The position numbers were made by a program, and so were the translations under genes. The notes under the pieces are model-generated. The model was not told the origin of the DNA. It was given only the letters and a program-made list of their open reading frames with translations, and did not search any database. Below are positions 25,044 to 34,230 of a stretch of 64,000 bases of DNA, piece after piece. The number at the start of each line of letters is the position of its first letter. The first letter of the stretch is position 1. This stretch comes from Sinorhizobium sp. B11 (GTDB taxonomy: Bacteria; Pseudomonadota; Alphaproteobacteria; Rhizobiales; Rhizobiaceae). Location of the stretch: NCBI GenBank assembly GCA_039725955.1, contig CP091034.1, positions 2,046,001-2,110,000 on the forward strand, written 5' to 3'.

Positions 25044-26426
25044 TCAGGCCCTTGCGGCCATCCGCTTCTCGTCACGCCCGCCCTTCATGCGCTCGGCCAG
25101 CAGGAAGGCCAGCTCGAGTGCCTGGTCGGCGTTGAGGCGCGGGTCGCAATGGGTGTGGTAGCGATCCTGCAGGTCCTCGGCCGTGACGGCGCGGGCGCCG
25201 CCGGTGCATTCGGTTACGTCCTTGCCGGTCATCTCGATATGGATGCCGCCCGGGTGCGTGCCTTCGGCACGGTGGATCTGGAAGAAGCTTTCGACTTCCG
25301 AGAGGATCCGTTCGAAGGGCCGCGTCTTGTAGTTGTTGAGCGTGATCGTGTTGCCATGCATCGGGTCGCAGGACCAGACGACCTTCTTGCCCTCGCGCTC
25401 GACGGCGCGGATGAGCTTCGGCAGGCTGTCGGCGACCTTGTCATGGCCGAAGCGGCAGATCAGCGTCAGGCGGCCGGCTTCGTTGGCCGGGTTCAATGCG
25501 TCGATCAGCTCGATCAGGTTGTCGGGCTGCAGCGACGGGCCGCATTTCAGGCCGATCGGGTTCTTGATGCCGCGGAAATATTCCACATGCCCGTGGTCGA
25601 GCTGGCGGGTGCGATCACCGATCCAGATCATGTGGCCCGATGTGGCGTACCAGTCGCCGGAGGTGGAGTCGACGCGGGTCAGCGCCTCTTCGTAACCCAG
25701 CAGCAGCGCCTCGTGGCTGGTGAAGAAATCGGTCTCGCGCAGGCTCGGATTGTTTTCCGAGGTGATGCCGATCGCCTTCATGAAATCCATGGTTTCGCTA
25801 ATGCGGTCGGCGAGCTTGCGGTAGCGCTCGCCTTGCGGGCTGTCCTTGACGAAGCCGAGCATCCACTTGTGCACGTTGTCGAGATTGGCGTAGCCGCCCA
25901 TCGCAAATGCGCGCAGCAGGTTCAGCGTTGCGGCCGACTGGCGGTAGGCATCGAGCTGGCGCTCCGGGCTCGGGATACGGGATTCCGGCGTGAATTCGAT
26001 GCCGTTGACGATATCGCCGCGATAGCTCGGCAGCGAAACGCCGTTCTGCGTTTCCATCGGCGCCGAACGCGGCTTGGCAAACTGGCCGGCGATGCGCCCG
26101 ACCTTCACGACGGGAAGCTGGGCGCCAAAGGTCAGCACGACGGCCATCTGCAGGAAGGCACGGAAGAAGTCTCTGATATTGTCGGCGCCGTGCTCCAGGA
26201 AGCTCTCGGCACAATCGCCGCCCTGCAGCAGGAAGGCATTGCCTTCGGCGACATTGGCAAGCGCGCTCTTCAGGCGGCGGGCCTCACCGGCAAAAACCAG
26301 CGGCGGATAGGTGGAAAGCGTGGCTTCAGTCGCCGCCAGTGCGGCCGCGTCGGGATATTCCGGAACCTGCTGGATTGGCTTGCTCCGCCAGCTGCTCGGG
26401 GTCCAATTCTGTGCCATGTCGCTCAT
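25044..26426 (-). CDS. Class II 3-deoxy-7-phosphoheptulonate (DAHP) synthase
   Basis: This 460-aa enzyme is the plant/Mycobacterium-type DAHP synthase. It has LLQGGDCAESF (metal-binding Cys), VGRIAGQFAKPRS, LPSYRGDIVNG, LLGYEEALTR, KVVWSCDPMHGNT, GGIHIEMTGKDVTECTGG and YHTHCDPRLNADQALELAF. It catalyses the same first shikimate step as the class I enzyme at 3991. The start at 26426 has GGTGGGG upstream; ATG 26417 is also possible. No attenuator is visible, so it is probably the constitutive isozyme. It shares a bidirectional terminator with the LAS-like gene. Confidence 0.95.
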   Translation of the reverse strand: MSDMAQNWTPSSWRSKPIQQVPEYPDAAALAATEATLSTYPPLVFAGEARRLKSALANVAEGNAFLLQGGDCAESFLEHGADNIRDFFRAFLQMAVVLTFGAQLPVVKVGRIAGQFAKPRSAPMETQNGVSLPSYRGDIVNGIEFTPESRIPSPERQLDAYRQSAATLNLLRAFAMGGYANLDNVHKWMLGFVKDSPQGERYRKLADRISETMDFMKAIGITSENNPSLRETDFFTSHEALLLGYEEALTRVDSTSGDWYATSGHMIWIGDRTRQLDHGHVEYFRGIKNPIGLKCGPSLQPDNLIELIDALNPANEAGRLTLICRFGHDKVADSLPKLIRAVEREGKKVVWSCDPMHGNTITLNNYKTRPFERILSEVESFFQIHRAEGTHPGGIHIEMTGKDVTECTGGARAVTAEDLQDRYHTHCDPRLNADQALELAFLLAERMKGGRDEKRMAARA

Positions 26427-26674
26427 CTGCTTCCCCACCCGGTTTACCCGGATGCCTGCCCGTTAAAGAATGCGGCGGCTTATAAACCTTTCGGCTTCCC
26501 TTGCCTAGTAGCGCGTTCGGCGCCCCGAAAGAGTTTCCATCGCCGGCTCGCAGCGTCACTCCGGTTGCGCCAGTCCGACGTCGAACCTGGCGTTAAGGCG
26601 ATATATACCATGCTATTTTCCGGCTAATTTAGATTTCGTATGTAAAGCAGACCCTAATAATATAGGGGTTGAGC

Positions 26675-27958
26675 ATGGGTATCCTTTCGTCCGCGTTCCT
26701 TTCGGACCGATCCGGCAATTTCGGCATCATGACGGCGTTGCTGATGGTGCCGCTGGTAGGCTCTGCCGGTCTGGCGCTGGACTATGCCCATGCACTGAGC
26801 CTGCGCACCGAGCTCTATGCCGCGGCCGATGCTGCAGCCGTCGGCTCGATTTCCGAAAAATCGGATGCGGTGGCGGCTGCCATGACCATGCAGGGAGACG
26901 GCACCATCTCTGTCGCCAAGACCGATGCCCGCAGCATCTTTTTCTCGCAGATGTCCGGCGAGTTGACCTCGGTGGCGGTGAATCTGAGCATCGACGTCAC
27001 CAAGACGGCCAACAAGCTCAATTCGAAGGTCACCTTCAGCGCCTCCGTACCCACCACCTTCATGCATATCCTCGGCCAGGACTCGATCACCATATCGGGC
27101 TCGGCGACGGCGGAATATCAGACCGCATCCTTCATGGATTTCTACATCCTTCTGGATAACACGCCGTCCATGGGTGTCGCCGCAACGCCGACCGACGTTT
27201 CCAAGCTGCAGGCCAAGACCGGCTGCGCCTTCGCCTGCCACCAGATGGACCAGGCCTCCAACAATTACACGATCGCCAAGAGCCTCGGCGTCGCCATGCG
27301 TATCGATGTGGTGCGCCAGGCAACCCAGGCGCTGACCGATACGGCCAAGACAGAACGCGTCAGCGCCGACCAGTTCCGCATGGGCGTCTACACCTTCGGC
27401 ACCAAGGCAGAGGATGCCAAGCTGACGACGATCTCAAATCTCACCTCGGATCTGACGACGGTGAAAAACTACACCAACGCCGTCGACCTGATGACCATTC
27501 CCTATCAGAACTACAATCAGGACCAGCTCACCAGCTTCGACAGTGCTATGACGCAGATGAACACCATCATCGATCCGGCCGGCGACGGCACGTCGAACAC
27601 CAAGCCCGAAAAAATCCTGTTCTTCGTGTCGGATGGTGTGGGCGACAGCTACAAGCCTTCGACCTGCACCAAGAAGACAACGGGTGGCCGCTGCCAGGAG
27701 CCGATCGACGCGTCCTTCTGCAAGCCGCTCAAGGATCGCGGCGTCAAGATCGCCATTCTATACACCACCTACCTGCCGCTGCCGAGCAACAACTGGTACA
27801 ATACCTGGATCAAGCCCTTCCAGAACGAGATATCCACGCGCATGGCCGCCTGCGCCTCGCCGGGCCTCTATTTCGAGGTGTCACCGACCGAGGGCATTGC
27901 TGATGCCATGAAGGCACTGTTCCTGAAGGTTATCCGCGCGCCGCGCCTGACGAGCTAA
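26675..27958 (+). CDS. TadG-like protein with TadE/G N-terminus and vWA domain
   Basis: The N-terminal SDRSGNFGIMTALLMVPLVGSAGLALDYAHALSLRTELYAAADAAA is the classic TadE/G pilin-like membrane segment. A long exported part includes a von Willebrand A domain opening DFYILLDNTPSMG (a DxTxS variant of the MIDAS motif) and a second MIDAS-like FFVSDGVGD. Such proteins belong to Flp/Tad pilus systems or stand alone at the cell surface; no tad ATPase or secretin genes are nearby. AGGGG precedes ATG 26675. The cysteine pairs (CAFACHQ, STCTKK, GRCQEP, DASFCKP) suggest disulfides. Confidence 0.88.
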   Translation: MGILSSAFLSDRSGNFGIMTALLMVPLVGSAGLALDYAHALSLRTELYAAADAAAVGSISEKSDAVAAAMTMQGDGTISVAKTDARSIFFSQMSGELTSVAVNLSIDVTKTANKLNSKVTFSASVPTTFMHILGQDSITISGSATAEYQTASFMDFYILLDNTPSMGVAATPTDVSKLQAKTGCAFACHQMDQASNNYTIAKSLGVAMRIDVVRQATQALTDTAKTERVSADQFRMGVYTFGTKAEDAKLTTISNLTSDLTTVKNYTNAVDLMTIPYQNYNQDQLTSFDSAMTQMNTIIDPAGDGTSNTKPEKILFFVSDGVGDSYKPSTCTKKTTGGRCQEPIDASFCKPLKDRGVKIAILYTTYLPLPSNNWYNTWIKPFQNEISTRMAACASPGLYFEVSPTEGIADAMKALFLKVIRAPRLTS

Positions 27959-28023
27959 GCATGTCGCGCAGAACTGCGAAGCCGTTTCGCGACAAGGACG
28001 GCATAAAACAGGGATCACCCTCG

Positions 28024-28043
28024 CCTGCCGCCCGTGCGGCAGG
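28024..28043. terminator. Hairpin after gor
   Basis: Eight-base arms CCTGCCGC/GCGGCAGG around CCGT lie between the convergent vWA gene and gor. There is no clear T-tract. Confidence 0.5.
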
Positions 28044-28063
28044 AATCAATTCATGAGGATGGA

Positions 28064-29449
28064 TCAGACGCGCTTGCCGTCGCGGATACGGTAGCTCGGC
28101 GCGTACATGGTCACCAGCTCTTCGGCGGCTGTCGGGTGCAGCGCCATGGTCCGGTCGAAATCGTCCTTGGTGCAGCCTGCCTTCAGCGTGACGCCAAGGA
28201 TCTGCGCCATTTCACCGGCGTCATGCCCGAGAATATGGGCGCCGACCACCTTGCGGCTTGCGGCATCGACGATCAGCTTCATCATCATCTTTTCCGCCCG
28301 GCCCGAGAGCGTTGCCTTCAGCGGCCGGAACTGGGCGCGATAGACTTCCAGCTCCTTGTAGCGCATGGCCGCCTCTTCTTCGGAAAGACCGACCGTGCCG
28401 ATCTCCGGCTGCGAGAAGACCGCCGTCGGGATGAGGTCGTAATCCGGCTTGGTCGGATTGTCCTTGTATTCCGTCTCGATGAAGCACATCGCCTCATGGA
28501 TGGCGACCGGCGTCAGCTGTACCCGATCGGTGACGTCGCCGAGCGCATAGATGTTCTCGACATTGGTACGAGAATAATCGTCGACGATGATGGCGCCGCG
28601 CTCGTTGACTGCAACGCCCGCCTTTTCGAGCCCCAGCCCCTTCGTGTTCGGATCGCGGCCGAGCGCAAGCATGACGATACCGGCGTTGAGCGTGCCGTTC
28701 TTCAGCGTCTCGATGACGAGGCCGTCTTCACCCTTCGTCACCTTCTGCATCACGTCCTGGCAGAGGATGCGGATGCCCTTGGCGACCATTGCCTCATGCA
28801 GCCCGCGGCGCAGGTCCTCGTCGAAGCGCGAGAGGATTTCGGTACCACGATAGATCAGCGTCGTCTCGACGCCGAGCCCGTGGAAGATGTTGGCGAATTC
28901 GACGGCGATGTAGCCGCCGCCGGCAATCAGGATCGATTTCGGCAATTCTTCCAGGTGGAAGGCCTCGTTGGAGGAAATGCAGAGCTCGTGGCCGGGCAGC
29001 GCCTCATGCGGGTTCGGCCGGCCGCCGGTCGCGATCACGATGGTCCTGGCCGTCACCGTCTCGCCCGTCTTCAGGAGCCTGATCGTATGCGCATCGACGA
29101 GTTCGGCGCGTGTCTCCAGGATTTCGGCATTGGCGCCGGCAAGGCCCTTCTTGTAGAGCCCTTCCAGCCGCGCGATCTCATTGTCCTTGGCCGCGATCAG
29201 CTTCTGCCAGTCGAACGTGCTTTCGCCGACCGTCCAGCCGAAGCCGGCCGCATCCTCGAAATGTTCGTGGAACTGCGAAGCATAAACGAAGAGCTTCTTC
29301 GGCACGCAGCCCCGGATCACGCAGGTGCCGCCGTAGCGATATTCCTCGGCGATCGCCACCTTCTTGCCGAGCGAGGCTGCAACGCGCGCGCTTCGCACGC
29401 CGCCCGAACCGCCGCCGATGACAAAGAGGTCGTAGTCGTAGGAAGGCAT
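28064..29449 (-). CDS. gor: Glutathione-disulfide reductase
   Basis: This flavoenzyme reduces oxidised glutathione with NADPH. It has the N-terminal FAD motif VIGGGSGGVRSARVAA, the redox-active GGTCVIRGCVPKKLFVYA (C-x4-C), the NADPH site GGGYIAVEFA with the R-rich YRGTEILSRFD stretch, the second FAD-contact YALGDVTDRVQLTPVA and the C-terminal dimer segment ALHPTAAEELVTM with the catalytic His. The 461-aa length is standard. The ATG at 29449 follows a CGGAGATCATC ribosome site. A bidirectional terminator separates it from the DUF2059 gene transcribed in the same direction upstream. Confidence 0.96.
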   Translation of the reverse strand: MPSYDYDLFVIGGGSGGVRSARVAASLGKKVAIAEEYRYGGTCVIRGCVPKKLFVYASQFHEHFEDAAGFGWTVGESTFDWQKLIAAKDNEIARLEGLYKKGLAGANAEILETRAELVDAHTIRLLKTGETVTARTIVIATGGRPNPHEALPGHELCISSNEAFHLEELPKSILIAGGGYIAVEFANIFHGLGVETTLIYRGTEILSRFDEDLRRGLHEAMVAKGIRILCQDVMQKVTKGEDGLVIETLKNGTLNAGIVMLALGRDPNTKGLGLEKAGVAVNERGAIIVDDYSRTNVENIYALGDVTDRVQLTPVAIHEAMCFIETEYKDNPTKPDYDLIPTAVFSQPEIGTVGLSEEEAAMRYKELEVYRAQFRPLKATLSGRAEKMMMKLIVDAASRKVVGAHILGHDAGEMAQILGVTLKAGCTKDDFDRTMALHPTAAEELVTMYAPSYRIRDGKRV

Positions 29450-29510
29450 GATGATCTCCGGAGGGAATCGCTGGACGGGTTTTCAACATATAGGTGGCAG
29501 CGCCACAAAA

Positions 29511-29540
29511 ACAAAAGCCCGGACGAGGCCGGGCTTTTGT
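29511..29540. terminator. Terminator after the DUF2059 gene
   Basis: Twelve-base arms ACAAAAGCCCGG/CCGGGCTTTTGT; the run serves the minus-strand gene, and possibly both directions. Confidence 0.88.
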
Positions 29541-29557
29541 CGAAATGAAGGATGGTC

Positions 29558-30148
29558 TTACTTCTTGGCAGGTGCCGGAGCAGCGGGGGCAGCCGGCGCT
29601 GCTGCCGGAGCCGGCGTTACCGGGCTGTCGGTTGCCGCCGGCGGAGCCTTGATGACCTTGGAAAGCTCGGCATTGCTCTGCTTTTCCAGATCACGGGAAA
29701 TGCCCTGCGCCCAGATATCGGCAGCCTTGGCGGTTTCACGCGAAGCGACGGGGCCGTCGCGCAGCAGCTTCTTGCCGACGTCGGAATTGTAGAAGTCGGC
29801 GATCGCCTTCAGCTCTTCTACCGAGAAGGCCTTTGCATAGGTCAGAGCCGCTTCTTTTTCGAGGTCGGCACGACGCGGCGCCAGAGCCAGAGCCTGGGTG
29901 TCGACGGTCGCAGTGATCACGTCCTGATAGTTCGGCGAATCCTGGATGAGGCCGGCCTTCAGGCGCTCGGCCAGACCCGGCAGGATGTTGTCATACTGGG
30001 TGGTGGCGCCAATGGCATCCATGGCTGCGCGGGCAGCCTTCAGCTGCTCCTCGGAAACTTCCTGCGCTCTTGCGGCAGAGCCGAAGGCAAGCCCGGAAAG
30101 AACGATGGTCGCAGCGGCAAGACGGCCAAGACCTGCAATGTTCATCAT
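29558..30148 (-). CDS. Exported DUF2059 protein
   Basis: The 196-aa protein has a Sec signal peptide (LAAATIVLSGLAFGSAARA, cleavage near residue 28) and a helical DUF2059 domain with AFSVEELKAIADFYNSDVGKKLL. It ends in a low-complexity Ala/Pro tail (residues about 170-196). The function of DUF2059 is unknown. It sits 17 bp downstream of rpiA on the same strand, and the pair is probably co-transcribed. The Ala/Pro tail is a likely flexible periplasmic extension. Confidence 0.85.
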   Translation of the reverse strand: MMNIAGLGRLAAATIVLSGLAFGSAARAQEVSEEQLKAARAAMDAIGATTQYDNILPGLAERLKAGLIQDSPNYQDVITATVDTQALALAPRRADLEKEAALTYAKAFSVEELKAIADFYNSDVGKKLLRDGPVASRETAKAADIWAQGISRDLEKQSNAELSKVIKAPPAATDSPVTPAPAAAPAAPAAPAPAKK

Positions 30149-30165
30149 GAGTTTCTATGCTCCTG

Positions 30166-30864
30166 TTATCTGTTTGCCTGCAGCGTACGGGCGCCTGCAG
30201 GACCGGCAATGATCGCAAGCGCCGCCATGTTGATGAAAAGCCCGTGCTCCACGACACCGGGTATGGAATTCAGTTCCCTCGCAAGCGCCTCTGCATCAGG
30301 AATGCGGCCAAAAGATGCATCGATGATGTGATGTCCGCCATCGGTCGTAAAGTCTCCGTCACCGGACTGACGCAGCGTCAGTTCGCCGGAAAGCCCAAGG
30401 CGCGAGGCGGTCTTTTCGATCGCCATGCGCGTAGAAACGAGGCCGAAGGGATTGACTTCGATCGGCAGCGCGAAGGCGCCGAGCGTCTCGACCAGCTTGC
30501 TTTCGTCGGCGATGACGATCATCCGGCTCGAGGCTGCAGCGACGATCTTTTCGCGCAACAGCGCGCCGCCGCCGCCCTTGATGAGCCGGAGTGCCGCATC
30601 GACCTCGTCGGCACCGTCGATGGTGAGATCGAGCTGCGGCAATTCGTCCAGCGATTTCAGGGGGACACCGAGTTCGACGCAGAGCCGCGCCGTGCGCTCG
30701 GACGTCGGAACGCCCTCGACCTTGAAACCGGCGGCGACCTTTTCGGCGAGCAGGCGGACGAATTCTTCAGCCGTGCTTCCCGTCCCGATTCCAAGCCGCA
30801 TGCCGTATTCGACATGGACGAGTGCTGCCTCGGCGGCCTTGATCTTCATTTCGCGGGCATCCAT
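30166..30864 (-). CDS. rpiA: Ribose-5-phosphate isomerase A
   Basis: RpiA interconverts ribose 5-phosphate and ribulose 5-phosphate in the pentose phosphate pathway. The protein (232 aa) has the family motifs LGIGTGSTAEEFV, VPTSERTARLC, DLTIDGADEVD, IKGGGGALLREKIVA, SKLVETLG and DGDFTTDGGHHIID. ATG 30864 is preferred over longer frames because GGAG lies 10-13 bases upstream and homologues begin there. The DUF2059 gene follows in the same direction. It is divergent from gph. Confidence 0.96.
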   Translation of the reverse strand: MDAREMKIKAAEAALVHVEYGMRLGIGTGSTAEEFVRLLAEKVAAGFKVEGVPTSERTARLCVELGVPLKSLDELPQLDLTIDGADEVDAALRLIKGGGGALLREKIVAAASSRMIVIADESKLVETLGAFALPIEVNPFGLVSTRMAIEKTASRLGLSGELTLRQSGDGDFTTDGGHHIIDASFGRIPDAEALARELNSIPGVVEHGLFINMAALAIIAGPAGARTLQANR

Positions 30865-31058
30865 GCGCCGCCAGCTCCTGATATTGCGTTGGATGTGCTG
30901 TTTACACGGCTCGTATTGCAAACGAAAGCCAAAATCATCGTCCTGCGATTGAAAGCCACGCGTTTCGGCTGCGACTTTTCCGTCTGCCGGTGCGCCGTTG
31001 CTTTTCGCCTGTTCATCGCCTACTCCCGGATGACCCTACTCCGCAAAGAGGCACGACT

Positions 31059-31793
31059 TTGACCCCCGCTCCCGAAAATGCCGGCCAGGCTCCCTCCAAG
31101 AATAAAGGCCTCGTCGTCTTCGATCTCGACGGCACGCTGCTCGATACCCATGTCGACCTGGTCGAAAGCCTGAACTACACGATCGCCGCTCTTGATCTTG
31201 AGCCCGTCACCTATGACGATCTCACGCATCTCGTTGGCCAGGGAGCCCGCGTGATGATCGAGCGCGCCTGCAAACTGCAGGGCCGCCCGATCTCGTCGGA
31301 GGAACTCGCCCCGCTCGTCGAGCGCTTCGTCGCCCATTACAGTGCGAACATGCCCGGTCATACCGAGCCCTACCCTGGCCTCGTCGCTGCCATGGACCGC
31401 CTGAAGGCCGATGGCTATGCGCTCGCCGTCTGCACCAACAAGCTGGAAGGTCTCGCCACGGGTCTCTTGGAGAAGCTCGGCCTGACGCATTATTTCGAGG
31501 TGATCACCGGCGGCGATACGTTCGAACATCGAAAGCCCGATGCCCGCCATCTGACCGGCACGATCGAGCGCGCCGGCGGCCATGTCTCCCGCTCGGCGAT
31601 GGTCGGCGACAGCATCAATGACATTGCGGTGGCCAAGAACGCCGGGGTGCCTGTGATTGCGGTTCCCTTCGGCTATTCGGATGTACCGGTGTCGAGTTTG
31701 GACCCGGATGTGATCATCACGCACTATGATGAGCTGACGGTGGAATTGGTGGAAGGATTGCTGAAGGGGGCTGAGGCAAAGGTTGCTGTTTGA
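31059..31793 (+). CDS. gph: Phosphoglycolate phosphatase (HAD family)
   Basis: This HAD hydrolase shows motif I VFDLDGTLLDT, motif II VCTNK, a Lys in HRKPD and motif IV VGDSINDIAVAKNAG. Length and order fit Gph, which removes phosphate from 2-phosphoglycolate made during DNA repair or by RuBisCO. Related HAD phosphatases with other sugar-phosphate substrates cannot be excluded. The TTG start at 31059 is chosen because AAAGAGG lies upstream; a GTG 23 codons earlier is the longest alternative. Divergent to rpiA, so their promoters share about 190 bp. Confidence 0.87.
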   Translation: MTPAPENAGQAPSKNKGLVVFDLDGTLLDTHVDLVESLNYTIAALDLEPVTYDDLTHLVGQGARVMIERACKLQGRPISSEELAPLVERFVAHYSANMPGHTEPYPGLVAAMDRLKADGYALAVCTNKLEGLATGLLEKLGLTHYFEVITGGDTFEHRKPDARHLTGTIERAGGHVSRSAMVGDSINDIAVAKNAGVPVIAVPFGYSDVPVSSLDPDVIITHYDELTVELVEGLLKGAEAKVAV

Positions 31794-31864
31794 GGGCTGA
31801 TAGAGCTGGCCGTGCCGATTGCGCTGAGGGCTCCTCTCTTCTCAACTCGCACCCTCAAATACAA

Positions 31865-31890
31865 GACGGGCGGCCCGAAGACCGCCCGTC
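31865..31890. terminator. Terminator between gph and the L,D-transpeptidase gene
   Basis: Nine-base arms GACGGGCGG/CCGCCCGTC followed by AAAATCC on the plus side; it serves the convergent genes. Confidence 0.7.
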
Positions 31891-31914
31891 AAAATCCTCA
31901 TCCGGCGTCAAGCG

Positions 31915-33813
31915 TTAGATCTGCGCCTCACGCGACTTGGTCGTCACATCGAATGCCTTTTCCACATAGGCATCGCGGCCATAGACATCGTCGAAATACT
32001 CGATCACGCCGTCCTTGTTTGGCCATGCGGTGAAATAGGACACGTAGACCGGAATCTTCTGCGGCACCTTCACGGCATGGTTCTGGCCGGTAGCGATCTG
32101 CTTGGCGACGTCATCGACCGTCGTGCCGAGAACGGCAGCGGCCATCGCGCGCGGATCGGACAGGCGCACACAACCGTGGCTCAGCGCACGCATGTCACGC
32201 TTGAAGAAGCTCTTCGAAGGCGTGTCGTGCATGTAGATGGCGTGGCTGTTCGGGAACAGGATCTTCAACTCACCGAGCGCATTGTCGCTGCTCGGCGGCT
32301 GGCGGACCGAGATGTTCTGGGTCGAGCCGTACCAGTCGACGCTGGAGGACGGAACGGCGCGGCCGCCGACTTGGACCTCGTAGCCCATCTGGTCCAGATA
32401 GTTCGGGTCCGAGCGCAGCTTCGGCAGCATCTCGTTGATGATGATCGACTGCGGCACGCCCCAGAACGGGTTGAACTCGACAGTTTCGATCTCGTCGTCG
32501 AAGAAATAGGTCTGGTTGTTCTTGCCGCCGACGACGGTGCGCATCGCAAGCTGCTGCTTGGAGTCGTTATAGTAGTAGGCCATGAAGGCCGGCTGGTTGA
32601 TCATCACGTAGCGCGGGCCGAGATCCGCGGGCAGCCAGCGAGCCTGCTCCATGGCGACGACGAGCTTGCCGATCCTGGAGCCGTTCGAGTCGCCGCCAGT
32701 CATGGTGCGCACGGTCGCCTGGCCGATCACGCCATCGGGCTTCAGGCCGTGTTCCTTCTGGAAGTCCTCGACCAGTGACACGATCTCGGGCGAATAGTCG
32801 CTGCTGCCGGTATAGGCCGAGAAGGTGGCAGCATGCGCCGTCTTCAGTCCTTCCGAACCATGCTTCTGGATTGCCTTGACGATATTGGCCACTTCCGGCG
32901 AGCTGTCGCCCGGCCGCAGCAGGCTGTCGAGCGAAATGGTGATCTGCTCTTCATAGCCATCGCCGAGACCACGCAGCTTCGCAAGCTCGGCCTTCAGCGC
33001 CAGGAACTGTGTGCCGTCGGGGTTGCGGCTGGAAAGATAGGCCGCAACGTCAGGGCTCATGCGCGACAGCTTCAGCACCGGATCGAGCTTGACGACCTTG
33101 CGCTGGAAATCATGATAGCCGGAGAGCTTGTTCGGGTCGACGCGGCCGCGGGTCGTATCCTGCACATAGGAGAGAACCTTGGAGGAAAGCGCGAGCTCGA
33201 ACTGCGTCAGCGCACGGTCGCGGACGTCAGGATCCGGATTAGCCGGATCGATGCTCGGCTCGGACACTGCGTAATCAGCGGGGTCGAGGCCGACGCTTGC
33301 CGCATCGGCGAGCACGCTCAGCGCCGCCTTGCCGCGCTCGTTGACACCCTCGCCGGACACCCAGACCAGCGGGTTCTTGCCGTCGCCGTAATAGCCCTGC
33401 AGGGCCTTGGCGACATCCGGATTGGCGCGGACCTTGGCTTCCGTCAGAAAATGGCGCTGCGGAGCGCCGTCGGTAGTGGTTGAACCGGAGACGTCGGCGA
33501 CTGCACCGGTGACGACGGGATCTGCAAACTTCGTCGTGTCGACGAACTGCAGCGTTTCGGCCTTGTAGGTGTAATAACGCGGGCTGGAAACCTTCGGCAG
33601 CGCCGCTTCCGGATCGATATCGCCGCCAAGCCCGTTACGATTGCCCGGATTGCCGCGCATTGGAGCCGAAGGGTCCATGATGATCGTGCTCTGACCGCTT
33701 CTTGCCCGGTCGCCGCGCAGCATATCCATCAGCGTATAGGCATGCGCAGGAATCGCGCCCATTACGCAGGAAAGTGCCAATGCGGAAACCGCGCTTTTCA
33801 AAACGAACTTCAT
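31915..33813 (-). CDS. L,D-transpeptidase (YcbB/LdtD-like, large form)
   Basis: The 632-aa enzyme is exported (signal KFVLKSAVSALALSCVMGAIPAHA). After a scaffold domain comes a peptidoglycan-binding repeat around SYSPEIVSLVEDFQKEHGLKPDGVIGQATV (written here in part) and a YkuD catalytic domain. The latter has IYMHDTPSKSFF and SHGCVRLSDP, with catalytic Cys548 and the preceding His. It makes 3-3 cross-links in peptidoglycan or attaches proteins to it, as is common in polar-growing rhizobia. ATG 33813 begins the signal peptide directly; the upstream extension is not favoured. It stands alone, with a 417-bp region before fumC. Confidence 0.93.
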   Translation of the reverse strand: MKFVLKSAVSALALSCVMGAIPAHAYTLMDMLRGDRARSGQSTIIMDPSAPMRGNPGNRNGLGGDIDPEAALPKVSSPRYYTYKAETLQFVDTTKFADPVVTGAVADVSGSTTTDGAPQRHFLTEAKVRANPDVAKALQGYYGDGKNPLVWVSGEGVNERGKAALSVLADAASVGLDPADYAVSEPSIDPANPDPDVRDRALTQFELALSSKVLSYVQDTTRGRVDPNKLSGYHDFQRKVVKLDPVLKLSRMSPDVAAYLSSRNPDGTQFLALKAELAKLRGLGDGYEEQITISLDSLLRPGDSSPEVANIVKAIQKHGSEGLKTAHAATFSAYTGSSDYSPEIVSLVEDFQKEHGLKPDGVIGQATVRTMTGGDSNGSRIGKLVVAMEQARWLPADLGPRYVMINQPAFMAYYYNDSKQQLAMRTVVGGKNNQTYFFDDEIETVEFNPFWGVPQSIIINEMLPKLRSDPNYLDQMGYEVQVGGRAVPSSSVDWYGSTQNISVRQPPSSDNALGELKILFPNSHAIYMHDTPSKSFFKRDMRALSHGCVRLSDPRAMAAAVLGTTVDDVAKQIATGQNHAVKVPQKIPVYVSYFTAWPNKDGVIEYFDDVYGRDAYVEKAFDVTTKSREAQI

Positions 33814-34230
33814 CTTGTTTTCCAGTCCCAGTATAATGCTGTTGTCGAGCAAATGGCTCAGATCAATTCTTCACGGCAGCCGCGGCCCATTCATCAGAAA
33901 CCGGCCTGAGGCGCCAGCGTTTTCAGGCTCAACTTTGTGTGACGGAGTCGAACGCAAGCGCCGTGCAGCAGTTCACACAAAATTATGAAATTATTAGTTA
34001 ATTTTTTACCGAATTTTCCGGTTTGAGAAAGTGCGCTTTCTGTCGCTATTTGCATTAATTTCCCTGCGTGGCCGAAAAAACACGCCGCTGAAGCGCCAGG
34101 GCGGAGATGCAAAACATGAGATCCGTCTTCAATATTTCGTGTGGCGTCTGGTTTTCTTGGCAGGTTTTCCACCCTATAAGTCCTCATCTTCAAAGACTGC
34201 CCAACAGCATGTGACAGGAAGGCATGAGCC
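33814..34230. other. Intergenic region between divergent L,D-transpeptidase gene and fumC
   Basis: No ORF is supported here. It holds an AT-rich stretch near 33975-34020, likely promoters for both genes, and two short inverted repeats (GCCTGA/TCAGGC near 33905-33931 and GAAAG/CTTTC near 34027-34040). I see no known riboswitch. Confidence 0.5.

Noticed and set aside
25149..26627. Plus-strand frame opposite the class II DAHP synthase
   Set aside because: Antisense shadow without recognisable domains.
28034..29548. Plus-strand frame opposite gor
   Set aside because: Shadow of the gor codons; no start signal or domain.
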